43,201 nt of DNA from Oscillospiraceae bacterium (GTDB taxonomy: Bacteria; Bacillota_A; Clostridia; Oscillospirales; Oscillospiraceae): contig JAFQUA010000080.1 in the NCBI GenBank assembly GCA_017408725.1, positions 1-43,201 on the forward strand. Reading direction: 5' to 3'. Made by a program: the position numbers and the translations under genes. The notes under the pieces are model-generated. The model did no database searches. It was not told where the DNA came from and saw only the letters and a program-made list of their open reading frames with translations. Below are positions 23,914-32,811 of the stretch, piece by piece (position 1 is the stretch's first letter; every line of letters begins with the position of its first letter).

Positions 23914-25551
23914 TCAGCCCGTGATCTGCACCTCCACCAAGCGACCGTGGCAATACTTTTCCCGGAGCACCGGCTTTTCGATCTTGCCGGTGGGGTTCCG
24001 GGGAACCTTATCAAAGAAGATCTTCCGGGGGCGCTTATAGCGGGGCATCGCCTTGCAGAATTCGTCGATTTCCGCTTCGGTGCAGGTCTCCCCTTCTTTG
24101 ATCTCGATAATTGCTGCGGCAATTTCACCCAAACGGGCATCGGGAAGACCGATAACGGCCACGTCCTTAATCTTATGGAAGGAGCGCAGGAAATCTTCGA
24201 TCTGCACGGGATACAGATTTTCGCCGCCGGAGATGACAACATCTTTTTTGCGGTCAACCAGATAGATGAAACCGTCCTCATCCTCACGGGCCATATCACC
24301 TGTGAACAGCCAGCCGTCCTTCAGAACTTCAGCAGTTGCATCGGGGTTCTTGTAGTAGCACTGCATAACGCCGTTGCCCTTAACGATCAGTTCGCCAACA
24401 TCGCCCTTTTCCACTTCCACGCCGCGCTCGTCCACGATCTTTGTCTCCCAGCCATAACCGGGCTTACCGATAGCACCGACTTTGTGTACATTTTCAACGC
24501 CCAGATGGACGCAACCGGGACCGATGGACTCGGAAAGGCCGTAGTTAGTATCGTACTGGTGATGGGGGAAAATCTTCATCCAGCGATGGATCAAACTGGG
24601 AGGAACAGGCTGTGCTCCGATATGCATCAGCCGCCACTGATCCAGACGGTATTTGCTCAAATCTACACGGTGATCGTCGATGGCATCCAGTAGATCCTGT
24701 GCCCAGGGCACCAGCAGCCAGACGATGGTGCAGCGCTCTTCTGTTACCGCACGGAGGATCCACTCGGGCTTTACGCCCCGCAGAAGAACCGCTTTGGAAC
24801 CGGCAAGCAGAGAACCAAACCAGTGCATCTTTGCGCCGGTGTGATACAGGGGCGGAATGCACAGAAATACATCATTTCTGATCTGCGAGTGGTGATTTTG
24901 CTCTGTCATACAGGAGTGGACAAGAGCCAAATGATTATGTAGGATCGCCTTGGGGAAACCGGTGGTACCGGAGGAAAAATAGATTGCCGCGTCATCGGTC
25001 TCCGTCAGCGCAACAGGAGGCGCGCTGGAAGAGCAGAAGCGAAGCAAGGACATACAATCCTCGGAATACTGAGGTCCGTTGCTGCCCACATAGAACAGCA
25101 TCTTCACAGCAGGAATGTCCTTTTCAATGGCGTCAATACGGCTGACAAATTCCGGACCAAATACCAGAACTTCCACATCCGCAAGATCCAGACAGTATTG
25201 GATCTCATCGCTGCTGTAACGGAAGTTCATAGGCACGGCAACGCAGCCGGACTTCAGAATACCAAAATAGATGGGCAGCCACTCGATGCAGTTCATCAGC
25301 AAAATGGCAACCTTGGTTCCCTTTTTGAGTCCACGGCTCAGCAAAAGGTTTGCGAACCGATTTGCCCGGCGGTCAAAATCCTTCCATGTCATTTCACGAC
25401 GGTAGGGCGCATCCTGACTGGCACTTTCGATCAAATTAAAGTCCCACCAAGTAGCAGCCTTGTCCCGCTCCTCGGAGGGGTTGATTTCTACAAGGCAGCT
25501 TTCCTGTCCGTAAAGTCGTGCATTTCTTTCCAAAAAATCAGTAATAACCAT
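23914..25551 (-). CDS. AMP-forming acyl-CoA synthetase
   Basis: A 545-residue member of the ANL superfamily that activates a carboxylic acid with ATP and CoA. Landmarks: the P-loop YFSSGTTGFPKA (about residue 190), the adenine/acid-pocket region NYGLSESIG, TGDMAREDEDGF with the ribose Asp, DRKKDVVISGGENLYP hinge and the catalytic Lys in NPTGKIEKP. The start at ATG 25551 has AAAGG 8 bases upstream. It is the first gene after the Phe T-box and heads the six-gene operon. The acid is not readable; an aryl acid such as phenylacetate, benzoate or cinnamate type fits the context. Confidence 0.92.
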   Translation of the reverse strand: MVITDFLERNARLYGQESCLVEINPSEERDKAATWWDFNLIESASQDAPYRREMTWKDFDRRANRFANLLLSRGLKKGTKVAILLMNCIEWLPIYFGILKSGCVAVPMNFRYSSDEIQYCLDLADVEVLVFGPEFVSRIDAIEKDIPAVKMLFYVGSNGPQYSEDCMSLLRFCSSSAPPVALTETDDAAIYFSSGTTGFPKAILHNHLALVHSCMTEQNHHSQIRNDVFLCIPPLYHTGAKMHWFGSLLAGSKAVLLRGVKPEWILRAVTEERCTIVWLLVPWAQDLLDAIDDHRVDLSKYRLDQWRLMHIGAQPVPPSLIHRWMKIFPHHQYDTNYGLSESIGPGCVHLGVENVHKVGAIGKPGYGWETKIVDERGVEVEKGDVGELIVKGNGVMQCYYKNPDATAEVLKDGWLFTGDMAREDEDGFIYLVDRKKDVVISGGENLYPVQIEDFLRSFHKIKDVAVIGLPDARLGEIAAAIIEIKEGETCTEAEIDEFCKAMPRYKRPRKIFFDKVPRNPTGKIEKPVLREKYCHGRLVEVQITG

Positions 25552-25575
25552 TTCTCTCACCTTTTAAAAAGTAAT

Positions 25576-25605
25576 GAAAAAATCCTCTGCCAAAACAGCA
25601 GAGGA
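25576..25605 (-). terminator. T-box-controlled terminator
   Basis: TCCTCTGC (25583-25590) pairs with GCAGAGGA (25598-25605), followed leftward by six T. GUCCUC in the 5' arm can instead pair with GAGG of the T-box sequence upstream, forming the antiterminator. Confidence 0.9.
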
Positions 25606-25833
25606 CAAGAAATTCCTGTGGTACCACCTCAGTTTACCGCATACGCAGCCTCATGGGATCCAGCTAGATCCGCAAGCTATATCGGGCTCTTCCCGTCTTC
25701 GCCTACTGCAATTTCAGCAAAGCCACTCCGAAAGGAATTCCATGCCATCGCTTTCACTGCCTCGCACCAACCGGCAGCTCTCTGGGAATGCGATTTGGTA
25801 TGTACTGGTTTTCATCATCGTGTTACGAATATT
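25576..25833 (-). ncRNA. T-box leader with phenylalanine specifier (UUC)
   Basis: Read leftward from about 25833: the stem I start, AGUA (loop E 5' strand), AGAGAGCUGCCGGUUGGUG (distal stem I, GA and AG bulge region), GGCAUGGAA then UUC (25735-25737), CGGAGUGG, stem II/III, the T-box core GAGGUGGUACCAC (25618-25630) and a terminator. CAUACC after AGUA pairs with GGCAUG before GAA, with one mismatch. This puts GAA opposite AGUA and fixes the following UUC as the specifier codon, hence tRNA-Phe. UGGU in the T-box core is the site that pairs the uncharged tRNA acceptor end. The operon would be read through when charged Phe-tRNA is low. Confidence 0.9.
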
Positions 25834-25839
25834 TCCTAC

Positions 25840-25868
25840 AGTTTACCACTTCCGCGAATGTAAGTCAA
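25840..25868 (-). promoter_or_regulatory. Promoter of the Phe T-box operon
   Basis: On the minus strand TTGACT (25863-25868), a 17-base spacer and TAAACT (25840-25845) lie just ahead of the T-box stem I. Confidence 0.7.
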
Positions 25869-25932
25869 TGCACAAATCAGAAAAAATTCCCGTCATTTCG
25901 TAACTATTCCTGTGTTTCTGCACAGAATGAGC

Positions 25933-25977
25933 AAAATCCCCGTTTCCCAATTGAAAAACGGGGATTTGGTCAGTACC
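25933..25977 (-). terminator. Terminator after the nagA pseudogene
   Basis: AAATCCCCGTTT and AAACGGGGATTT form a long stem around CCAATTGAA, with T-rich flanks on the leftward side. It isolates the nagA remnant from the T-box operon. Confidence 0.75.
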
Positions 25978-26011
25978 TTAACCACACTCTCCTGAAACGC
26001 CAGAGATGCAA

Positions 26012-26757
26012 TCATTCGTTCTCAACAACCACTTTTCCCTGTAGAATAGCGGTCTTGACATTGATCTTACCGCCCACAATGATCAAGTCAGCTCGCAGAC
26101 CTCGCTCAATCTCTCCTCTAGTTCCTCCACCTGCTGAGGTGTCGCTTCACTGTGGGCAACCGCAAACACCACGTTGGGATTTGCCGTTTTGGCATCCCGC
26201 ATAAATTGTTCAATGTTCTCCCGCTCCGGAGCAACTGCCCACACGCGTACATCATTTCCACAACGGCTGATGATCTCCTGGTATTCCTCCCGCTTAGCCG
26301 CACCCTTAAAGGAGATGCGGTCACGGCCTGTACCATATTTGGGATTGAGATAAGGACCCTCCATATAAATTCCGGATATACTTTCACCGCCGGGCAGATC
26401 CTTAGCCTGTCGAACAATGTCAATGGCATTGATCAAACTCTCGTGATCCAAGCCGAAAGAGAGAGTGGGCAGAATGGTGGTTGCACCCTGCTGAAGCATA
26501 AATTTTGCCGCATGGATGGGGTCCACATAAAATTCACGGTCATCTCCCGCATGAACATGAATATCCACAAGCCCCGGACCAACATAAGCACCCTTGGCAC
26601 CTATGATCTCATAACCTTCAAAACTACCAGCCTTGAACATCTCACCATAGTCCTGAATGATTCCATTTTCAATCAATATGTATCCCTCTGGGATAAGGTG
26701 GTCACGCATAATTAATTCCGCATTAATAATTGCAAGCACGAGTGCACGACTTTTCAC
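26012..26757 (-). pseudogene. nagA: N-acetylglucosamine-6-phosphate deacetylase remnant with internal deletion
   Basis: The first part (26083-26757) aligns residue by residue with the intact nagA at 28907-30049, including the metal motif DIHVHAG, GATTILPT, YMEGPYLNPKYG and VAHSEATPQQ. It then passes abruptly to ELEERLSEVCELT and a stop. In another frame the sequence continues as GEIERGLRADLIIVGG to a stop at 26012, matching the C-terminus of the intact copy (RGEIAVGKRADLVIADHW). About 400 bp, including catalytic Asp and His residues, are gone and the junction is out of frame. It lies next to the damaged ROK gene. Confidence 0.85.
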
Positions 26758-26985
26758 ATTGCTTTACGTTATTAAACTATTGGATTAAAATATAGATTGC
26801 AACTAACACATTCCTTAAATTGTAGTGATCAATCGATTATAGCATTAAATCTATTAATGTCAACAACTTATAACATAATATTTTTACGCAAATTAACCAC
26901 CCCGTACATACACTTCGCATTACAAAAACCTTTCTAATCCTGGCTCTAAACATCGAATTAATATATATTCATAAAGCTAAATCAA

Positions 26986-27014
26986 TTGACCTTCCGTAAA
27001 GTATATGATATAAT
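26986..27014 (+). promoter_or_regulatory. Promoter of the ROK gene
   Basis: TTGACC (26986-26991), a 17-base spacer and TATAAT (27009-27014) lie 36 bases upstream of the ATG at 27050. The region 26758-26985 is AT-rich, intergenic between divergent genes, and I see nothing further in it. Confidence 0.75.
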
Positions 27015-27049
27015 TAATTATATCAAAATATCAAACAGGAATGATAGAT

Positions 27050-28199
27050 ATGATTAACAACTACAACGATCACAAGCGCTATCTGATCATGAACATTGTG
27101 AATCATCTTGGTGGAGACAGGCTCCTACTCTGCCGGTCACGGCAGAAAACGCACACTTTTAAAACTCAATTCGGACTACCTGTGCGCCATCAGCATTTCC
27201 TTCTCCGCAACGGAAGTCACCTGCATCACCGCACAGTTTGATGGCACGGTTCTTAGCAAAGATACTGCAGATTTTTCCGCAAACGCTTCCCGTTCCAGTC
27301 TCTGCAACTGTGTTACCGATTTAATTCAATCCTCACTGGAACGATATGCTGACCGCTGCATTATTGGTGTGGGCATCTGCACGCCCAGCAATGACCCCGC
27401 CGGCTATCCCATCGTTACAATCGACCCGGCATTCCGCCAGCTGTGGGATTGGATTCAGGATGCTTTGCTTCCTTTTTTGCGGGAAAAATACACCATTCCT
27501 ATCGAAATGTTCCACGACATTGCTCTTGCCACCCTTGTAGAGCAAAGCTTTGGTTCCGCCAAAGGTGTTCGTGATTTTATCTGCGTTGAACTCAGCAACG
27601 GAATCGGTTGCTCTATTTGCTGTAACGGAAAGTCGGTTATCGGCGCAAATGCATACGCCGGCGAACTGGGCCACATCGTATTAGACAGAACCAGTAACGA
27701 AGCCGATCTATGTTATTGCGGCAAACCGGGGTGTGTGGAGCACTCCTACTCTCTCCCTGTTTTGATCCGCAAAATCTCCGGCGCGCTGGACAGCAGGATC
27801 TATTCTCTTTTGCGGGAGTATGCAGATCCCAACAATTTAACAGTTGAAGATATCTGTGCCGCGTCGGAAGCCGGTGATCTTCTGTGCCGGCATTACATCA
27901 AGCAGGCTGCTGAGCATTTAGGTATCGCCATTGCGAATACCGTTATGCTTTTAAACCCCGAAATGGTGGTTCTTTACAGTCATATGCTTTCCCTTGGTAA
28001 CTATTTTCTTGTCCAGTTAAAAACCGCCATCACAGAGAATCTGTCTCCAAAATCCCGGATCCGTGAGGATCACATCGTTGTATCTGCAAATCTACAAGAT
28101 CAGCTTCCGTTGGGGGCCATATCTGAACTGTTTGCAGGGTATCTCAAAAAGGAAGATTTTAATTGGGTCTATCAACTGCCGCTAATCACCGCCATTTAA
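27050..28199 (+). pseudogene. ROK-family regulator lacking its helix-turn-helix (frame-broken)
   Basis: The first frame from ATG 27050 reads MINNYNDHKRYLIMNIVNHL, the usual first helix of a NagC/XylR-type ROK repressor. Near 27108 the match jumps to another frame that reads VETGSYSAGHGRKRTLLKLN, the linker that normally follows the winged helix. About 45 residues containing the recognition helix are missing. Beyond it the sugar-binding ROK domain is intact to 28199, with GELGHIVLD and the zinc motif CYCGKPGCVEH. A free domain product could start at a TTG/GTG at 27108 to 27111. As a repressor it must be dead; a residual sugar-binding role is possible. Confidence 0.7.
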
Positions 28200-28223
28200 G
28201 AACCATTTGAAAGGATGTTTCAT

Positions 28224-28844
28224 ATGAAAAAAGCAATCATCACCCCTGTTTCCGGTCAAATCAATTGGTCACAGATCCCTGTTATTTCCATCGACACACT
28301 GGTCAAGACCAAAGAAACCGATGTTAAGGCAACAGCTCAGATCTGTTACGACACTGAGGCACTCTACCTGCATTTAACCGCAGTAGAATCAGAAATCCGC
28401 GCTGTTGAAGAAGGTCCTATCGGTTCCCCCTGTAGGGACAGCTGTTTGGAATTTTTCTTCTGCCCCATGGAAGGGGATATGCGCTACTTTAATATCGAAT
28501 TCAATCCCAACACCTGCCAGTATCTGGGAATTGGTAGTAATGTGGAAGATCTTACTCGGTTGATACCCGAGGAAGAATCCAATAACGGCACCCAGTTTGT
28601 TTTCCAGCCCATCGCAAACCGTACAGACGACGGCTGGGAAATCTTCTACCGAGTCCCCTACTCATTTATTCGCCGTTTCTTCCCCACATTTGAAGCGACA
28701 CCCGGCAAAACTATGCGGGCAAATTTCTACAAGTGCGCCGACATGACTTCCAAGCCCCATTACATCGCATGGAATCCCATCACCAGAAAAGGCAGAAGTG
28801 TTTTCCATACACCTGCTGAATTTGGTATGGTTCGTTTCGGCTGA
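28224..28844 (+). CDS. CBM9/DOMON-like carbohydrate-binding protein
   Basis: A 206-residue all-beta protein resembling the family 9 carbohydrate-binding module. Landmarks are INWSQIPVI at the start, ICYDTEALYLHLTAVE, the aromatic pair in CLEFFFCPM, YFNIEFNPN, and FRVPYSF-like YRVPYSFIRRFFP and WNPI near the end. It has no signal peptide and no fused enzyme, unlike most CBM9 units, so it would be cytoplasmic. ATG 28224 is preceded by AAAGG at 9 bases; the ATG at 28215 abuts that site. It follows the ROK remnant by 24 bases and is probably co-transcribed. Confidence 0.8.
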   Translation: MKKAIITPVSGQINWSQIPVISIDTLVKTKETDVKATAQICYDTEALYLHLTAVESEIRAVEEGPIGSPCRDSCLEFFFCPMEGDMRYFNIEFNPNTCQYLGIGSNVEDLTRLIPEEESNNGTQFVFQPIANRTDDGWEIFYRVPYSFIRRFFPTFEATPGKTMRANFYKCADMTSKPHYIAWNPITRKGRSVFHTPAEFGMVRFG

Positions 28845-28857
28845 TAGGAACATACGC

Positions 28858-28888
28858 AAAAACCCGACCGCTATGCGGTCGGGTTTTT
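28858..28888. terminator. Bidirectional terminator between CBM9-like gene and nagA
   Basis: AACCCGACCGC (28861-28871) pairs with GCGGTCGGGTT (28875-28885) around TAT, with an A-run before and a T-run after. It serves two convergent units. Confidence 0.9.
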
Positions 28889-28906
28889 ACTGTGCTGCGG
28901 GATCTG

Positions 28907-30049
28907 TTATACCCGCAGCTCACCTTCCAAAATAACATTCTTTACATTCATCCAGTGATCTGCAATCACAAGGTCAGCCCGCTTTCCAACCGCGATCTCA
29001 CCCCGGTCCAGAAGACCGATGGCACGGCTGGGATTATAAGAAGCATAGCGGAACACATCCACGATGGAAGCACCGGTGTGCTTCATCATATTCCGGCAGG
29101 CAACCTCCAAACTGAGCTTGGATCCGGCGATCTCACCTGCGTGATCAAAGAGGATGTCAGTAACACCATCATATCCTGGCGGAACCGGTCCGTCAAAGAC
29201 GCAGGCATCCGAGATCAAAATAATCCGGTCCTCACCCTTGATTTTACGAACCAAACGCAGCATATACGGATCCACATGGATACCGCGGCTGTCACAAATC
29301 AGCTCCGCATAGATCTCGCGGTTATAATTCACCGTCTCATCCACGCATACGCCGCGCACCTCAGGATAGAAAATGCGGTCACCGGTAGCATTGGTGTGAT
29401 GCGTGCCGATACACAGACCATAGGGCATCAGCGCCTCAATCTGCTGGGGAGATGCTTCGCTGTGACCCACAGAGAATTTGACAGTGGGATTGTTCTTTCT
29501 GGCATCCAGAACGAACTGCAGAATATTCTCCCGCTCAGGTGCCAGAACCCAGACCTTGGCATCGGTACCGACGGCATCGATAACCGGCTGGTATTCTTTT
29601 GGATCAATGGGTCCCTTCCAGGGATTATTCTCACGGTCTGCGCCAAACTTAGGATTCATGTAGGGACATTCCATATAGAAACCGGCAATGTTCGCTCCCT
29701 CCGGTTTCTGCATAGCTTCCTTCACACACTCAGCCTGCTCCACCAGCTGCTGGCTGTTCATATTAAAGTACAGGCAGGCAAGAATGGTAGTTGTACCGTG
29801 GGCCAGATTGAACTGGGCAGCCTCAATAGGCTCGTCGTAGAACCAATGACCGCCACCGGCATGATTGTGAATGTCCACAAGACCGGGGCCTACGAAAAGG
29901 CCCTGAGCATCGAACACATCACAGCCTTCAGGGACCGCCAATTTACGGGCTTCACCAAAATCCTTGATCATTCCATTTTCTATCAGCAGCACCGCATCCG
30001 GAATCAGATGATCCCGCATAACCAGTGTAGCATTGATAATTGCCGTCAT
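28907..30049 (-). CDS. nagA: N-acetylglucosamine-6-phosphate deacetylase
   Basis: A 380-residue amidohydrolase-fold enzyme that removes acetate from GlcNAc-6-phosphate. Metal and catalytic residues are visible: HNHAGGG after GPGLVDI, the Glu in YMECPYMNPKFG, His in VGHSEASPQQ and GTHHTNATGD, and the catalytic Asp in LISDACVF. Length is normal. ATG 30049 has GAGG 8 bases upstream. It is the last gene of the leftward operon with two ceramidase-fold proteins. The neighbouring damaged nagA shows it is now the only working copy here. Confidence 0.93.
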   Translation of the reverse strand: MTAIINATLVMRDHLIPDAVLLIENGMIKDFGEARKLAVPEGCDVFDAQGLFVGPGLVDIHNHAGGGHWFYDEPIEAAQFNLAHGTTTILACLYFNMNSQQLVEQAECVKEAMQKPEGANIAGFYMECPYMNPKFGADRENNPWKGPIDPKEYQPVIDAVGTDAKVWVLAPERENILQFVLDARKNNPTVKFSVGHSEASPQQIEALMPYGLCIGTHHTNATGDRIFYPEVRGVCVDETVNYNREIYAELICDSRGIHVDPYMLRLVRKIKGEDRIILISDACVFDGPVPPGYDGVTDILFDHAGEIAGSKLSLEVACRNMMKHTGASIVDVFRYASYNPSRAIGLLDRGEIAVGKRADLVIADHWMNVKNVILEGELRV

Positions 30050-30062
30050 TATCTTCACCTCA

Positions 30063-31414
30063 TTATTTCAGAGTTTTCAGCAGTTCCTTGCCCTCGGCAA
30101 CGATCAGTTCCGCAACGCCTGCCTTGAAGGAAGAGCTTCTTGCCTCATAGCCGCCCTCATCATAGGCGTCCATCATGGGGAAATAGCCTGCGTCACCATT
30201 GGTCAGGCAGCAAGGCAGAACCAGATCCCAGCCTTCGGCTTCCTTCAGACCACGGCCGATACCGGTAAAGGGTTCGCCGGGAACACCGATCAGCGCGACA
30301 TTGCCGATGGCAACGCCGGTCAAAGGCATTCTGAAGGTATCAGGGCCGTTTTCAAGGCGGACCATACGGCCGGCTTCTGCCACAACTGTGGTCAGCATCA
30401 TGCCGGTGTAAGGGATCTCATGATCCTTGCCGGTAACGTGCAGATCATTGATTCTGTGAGCTTCGGGCAAATCCTTGGGATCGGCCTTGTTGGAAGGAAC
30501 TTCAATGTTCTTCTGCAGGAAGCGCAGGGAATCCACTTCTTCATACTTGACCTTATCAAAGACCTGCAGAACACCGGCTGCAACCACACGGCCCATGTAA
30601 CGGGCATGACCGTAGCCGCGGGCAACATCATCAAAGTCCATGAACATATCATTGAGGTAACCGCCTCTGGGATGGACATTGACATGGTTTACATCACCCT
30701 GAGCGCCGTTGAAGAAAACGCACTTGGTGTTGTCCAGAGTCTGCTCAACAGTCTTACGCAGGAATCCGGGCCAGTCTGCAGAAATCAGGCTGCCGCCGAC
30801 AACGTCGGGATGATCGCCGAAGTTGACCAGCACCAGACTTGCGCCGCCTTCCTGATCAAAGCGCAGAACATTGACGCGCTCATCCACATCGCCGATAGGA
30901 GCCACGATATCAGGATTATCAACGCCGGGATTGGTCTTAACACTGCCGTCCTTCATGCGGAAACGACGGACAAACGCAATGTTGTGCGCCTCACCGACGC
31001 CCCAGCCCATTCTTGCGGGCTTCAGATCCTGCAAAGCAAGAACCGCTGCGTCCGCGAACTTATGGTACAGCTGGCGCTCATACTCTTTTTCCAGAGAACC
31101 GTCCTCACTGTCGCCTTCCAGAGAGGGACCGGGGCCGGTATGCGTATGGGTAGAGGAAATGAAAATACCGTCAAAAGGAATACCGGTGTGCTCAGAAACA
31201 TGCTTGCGGTAGCCGTCCATAATCTTTTCCGTTATGCCGCAGTTGTCAATAGACATCAGAACAGCCTTTGTCTCGCCGCAGGCAACGCCAAAGCATTAAT
31301 CTCCAGATCATCCAAAACACCTTCAACATAACGCGGCTTAAAATAGCCACGCATCTTAATGCCCATCATGGGTGTAACATTTACACGGGCAAAACCTGCT
31401 TTCAAGGTGTTCAT
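30063..31414 (-). pseudogene. Neutral-ceramidase-fold protein, copy 2, frameshifted near its start
   Basis: The ATG at 31414 opens a frame reading MNTLKAGFARVNVTPMMG, YFKPRYVEGVLDD and NALAL, equal to the N-terminus of the paralogue at 31456-32799. It then shifts at about 31281-31284 and stops at PAARQRLF. The body continues in the other frame as CGETKAV, MSIDNCGI, STHTHTGPG and so on to 30063. A single missing base explains it. The body alone (from ATG 31256) would lack the first 50 residues. The GDVN motif replaces the ceramidase GDVS, as in copy 1. Pseudogene, sequencing error and recoding remain possible. Confidence 0.7.
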
Positions 31415-31455
31415 ACAATATCCCCATTTATATACATCTGATGAAGCACCTCATC

Positions 31456-32799
31456 TTATTTCAGGCTGTCCAGAAGTTGCTTTGCTTCGTTTACAATAAA
31501 CTCAGCGACACCAGCTTTAAAGGGAGAACTTCCGGCTTCATATCCACCTTCATCATAGGCATCCTGCGTAGGATAATAGCCTTCCGCACCATTGGTCTGT
31601 GAACAAGGAATCACAAGATCCCAGCCCTCCAGTTCCTTGATACTGCGGCCGGTAGCATTAAACGGCTGTCCGGGGATACCAAGCAGCGCAACACCGCCAA
31701 GTGTGATGGCACTGAGGCGCATGTCAAACACTTCCGGACCATGCTCCAGGCGAAGCATGCGCAGCGCAGCGGACACCTTGGAAGTCAACTGCATGCCGGT
31801 ATAAGGGAGATCCGCATCTCTTCCCTCTTCATGAAGCTTGCATATGTATCTGGCTTCCGGCATTTCCTCTGCTGTAGGCACGTTAGCGGGCACGTGAATC
31901 ACCTTCTGGGCAAACCGAAGATCCTCGACATCCACATATTGCACCTTATCAAAAGCCTGCAGCACACCGGCAGCTACAACACGGCCCATATAACGGGTAT
32001 GACCATAGCCACGGGCTACATCGTCAAAGTCCATGAACATATCGTTCAAATATCCACCGCTGGGATGAACATTAACATGGTTTACATCGCCCATGGTTCC
32101 ATTGAAGAACAGGCAAGCGGTATTGTCAATGGCCTGCTCCACGGTTTTACATGCGAAGCCCGGCCAGTCAGCAGAGATCATGCTGCCGCCAACAGTGTCC
32201 GGATGGTTGGAAAAATGAATCAGCACAAGGCTCTTTCCTGCCTCCTGGTCAAAACGCAGAACCGTCACACGCTCGTCCACATCACCGATTGGATGAAGAA
32301 TCTCAGGATTGTCCACGCCGGGATTGGTGCGAACAGAGCCGTCCTTCATACGGAAGCGGCGCACGAAAGCAATATTGGGTGCTTCGCCCACGCCCCAACC
32401 CATTCTGGCAGGCTTCATATCCTGCAATGCCAGCATCGCCGCATCTGCAACTTTATGGCAAACCGTACAGAAATATTCCATTTGCAGCGGATCGTCAAGC
32501 GCTGCCGTGAGCATAGGACCGGTATGGGTATGGGATGCAGAGATAAATACAGCATCCGCGGAAATTCCGGTAGCCTCTGCAACGCATTTACGGAACTCAT
32601 CGGTAAGAGCCTGCACAACACCGCAGTGATCCAAGCTCAGCACTACCGCTTTTGTTTCGCCGCACTGAAGTGCCAGCGCACGGACATACAAATCGTCCAG
32701 CACGCCCTCCGCATAACGGGGCTTGAAGTAGCCCTGCACGGCAATTCCCATCATGGGAGTAATATTGATTTTACTGAAGCCAGCTTTTACTGTATTCAT
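31456..32799 (-). CDS. Neutral/alkaline-ceramidase-fold protein, copy 1
   Basis: A 447-residue protein with the N-terminal domain of neutral/alkaline non-lysosomal ceramidases: AGFSKINITPMMG, GYFKPRYAEGVLDDLYVRAL, SLDHCG, ASHTHTGPM, then SNHPDTVGGSMISADWPG and MGDVNHVNVHPSGG. The His of HTHTGP fits a zinc ligand. The catalytic Ser of known ceramidases, in the GDVSPN motif, is Asn here, and there is no signal peptide and no C-terminal immunoglobulin-like domain. It is thus unlikely to be a secreted ceramidase. Its neighbours point to cytoplasmic amide or glycan hydrolysis. It lies 12 bases after the upstream gene and 41 before copy 2. Confidence 0.85.
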   Translation of the reverse strand: MNTVKAGFSKINITPMMGIAVQGYFKPRYAEGVLDDLYVRALALQCGETKAVVLSLDHCGVVQALTDEFRKCVAEATGISADAVFISASHTHTGPMLTAALDDPLQMEYFCTVCHKVADAAMLALQDMKPARMGWGVGEAPNIAFVRRFRMKDGSVRTNPGVDNPEILHPIGDVDERVTVLRFDQEAGKSLVLIHFSNHPDTVGGSMISADWPGFACKTVEQAIDNTACLFFNGTMGDVNHVNVHPSGGYLNDMFMDFDDVARGYGHTRYMGRVVAAGVLQAFDKVQYVDVEDLRFAQKVIHVPANVPTAEEMPEARYICKLHEEGRDADLPYTGMQLTSKVSAALRMLRLEHGPEVFDMRLSAITLGGVALLGIPGQPFNATGRSIKELEGWDLVIPCSQTNGAEGYYPTQDAYDEGGYEAGSSPFKAGVAEFIVNEAKQLLDSLK

Positions 32800-32811
32800 A
32801 TGTACCTTACC

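Noticed and set aside
18681..25551. Reading the IorAB/PaaK operon simply as aromatic amino-acid degradation
   Set aside because: The Phe T-box would switch it on when Phe is scarce, which argues against a purely catabolic role; kept only as the alternative.
28892..30127. A 411-codon open frame on the plus strand
   Set aside because: It is the antisense of nagA, which has full family motifs.
30033..31331. A 432-codon open frame on the plus strand
   Set aside because: It is antisense to the frameshifted ceramidase-fold gene and nagA; the composition is that of a shadow frame.
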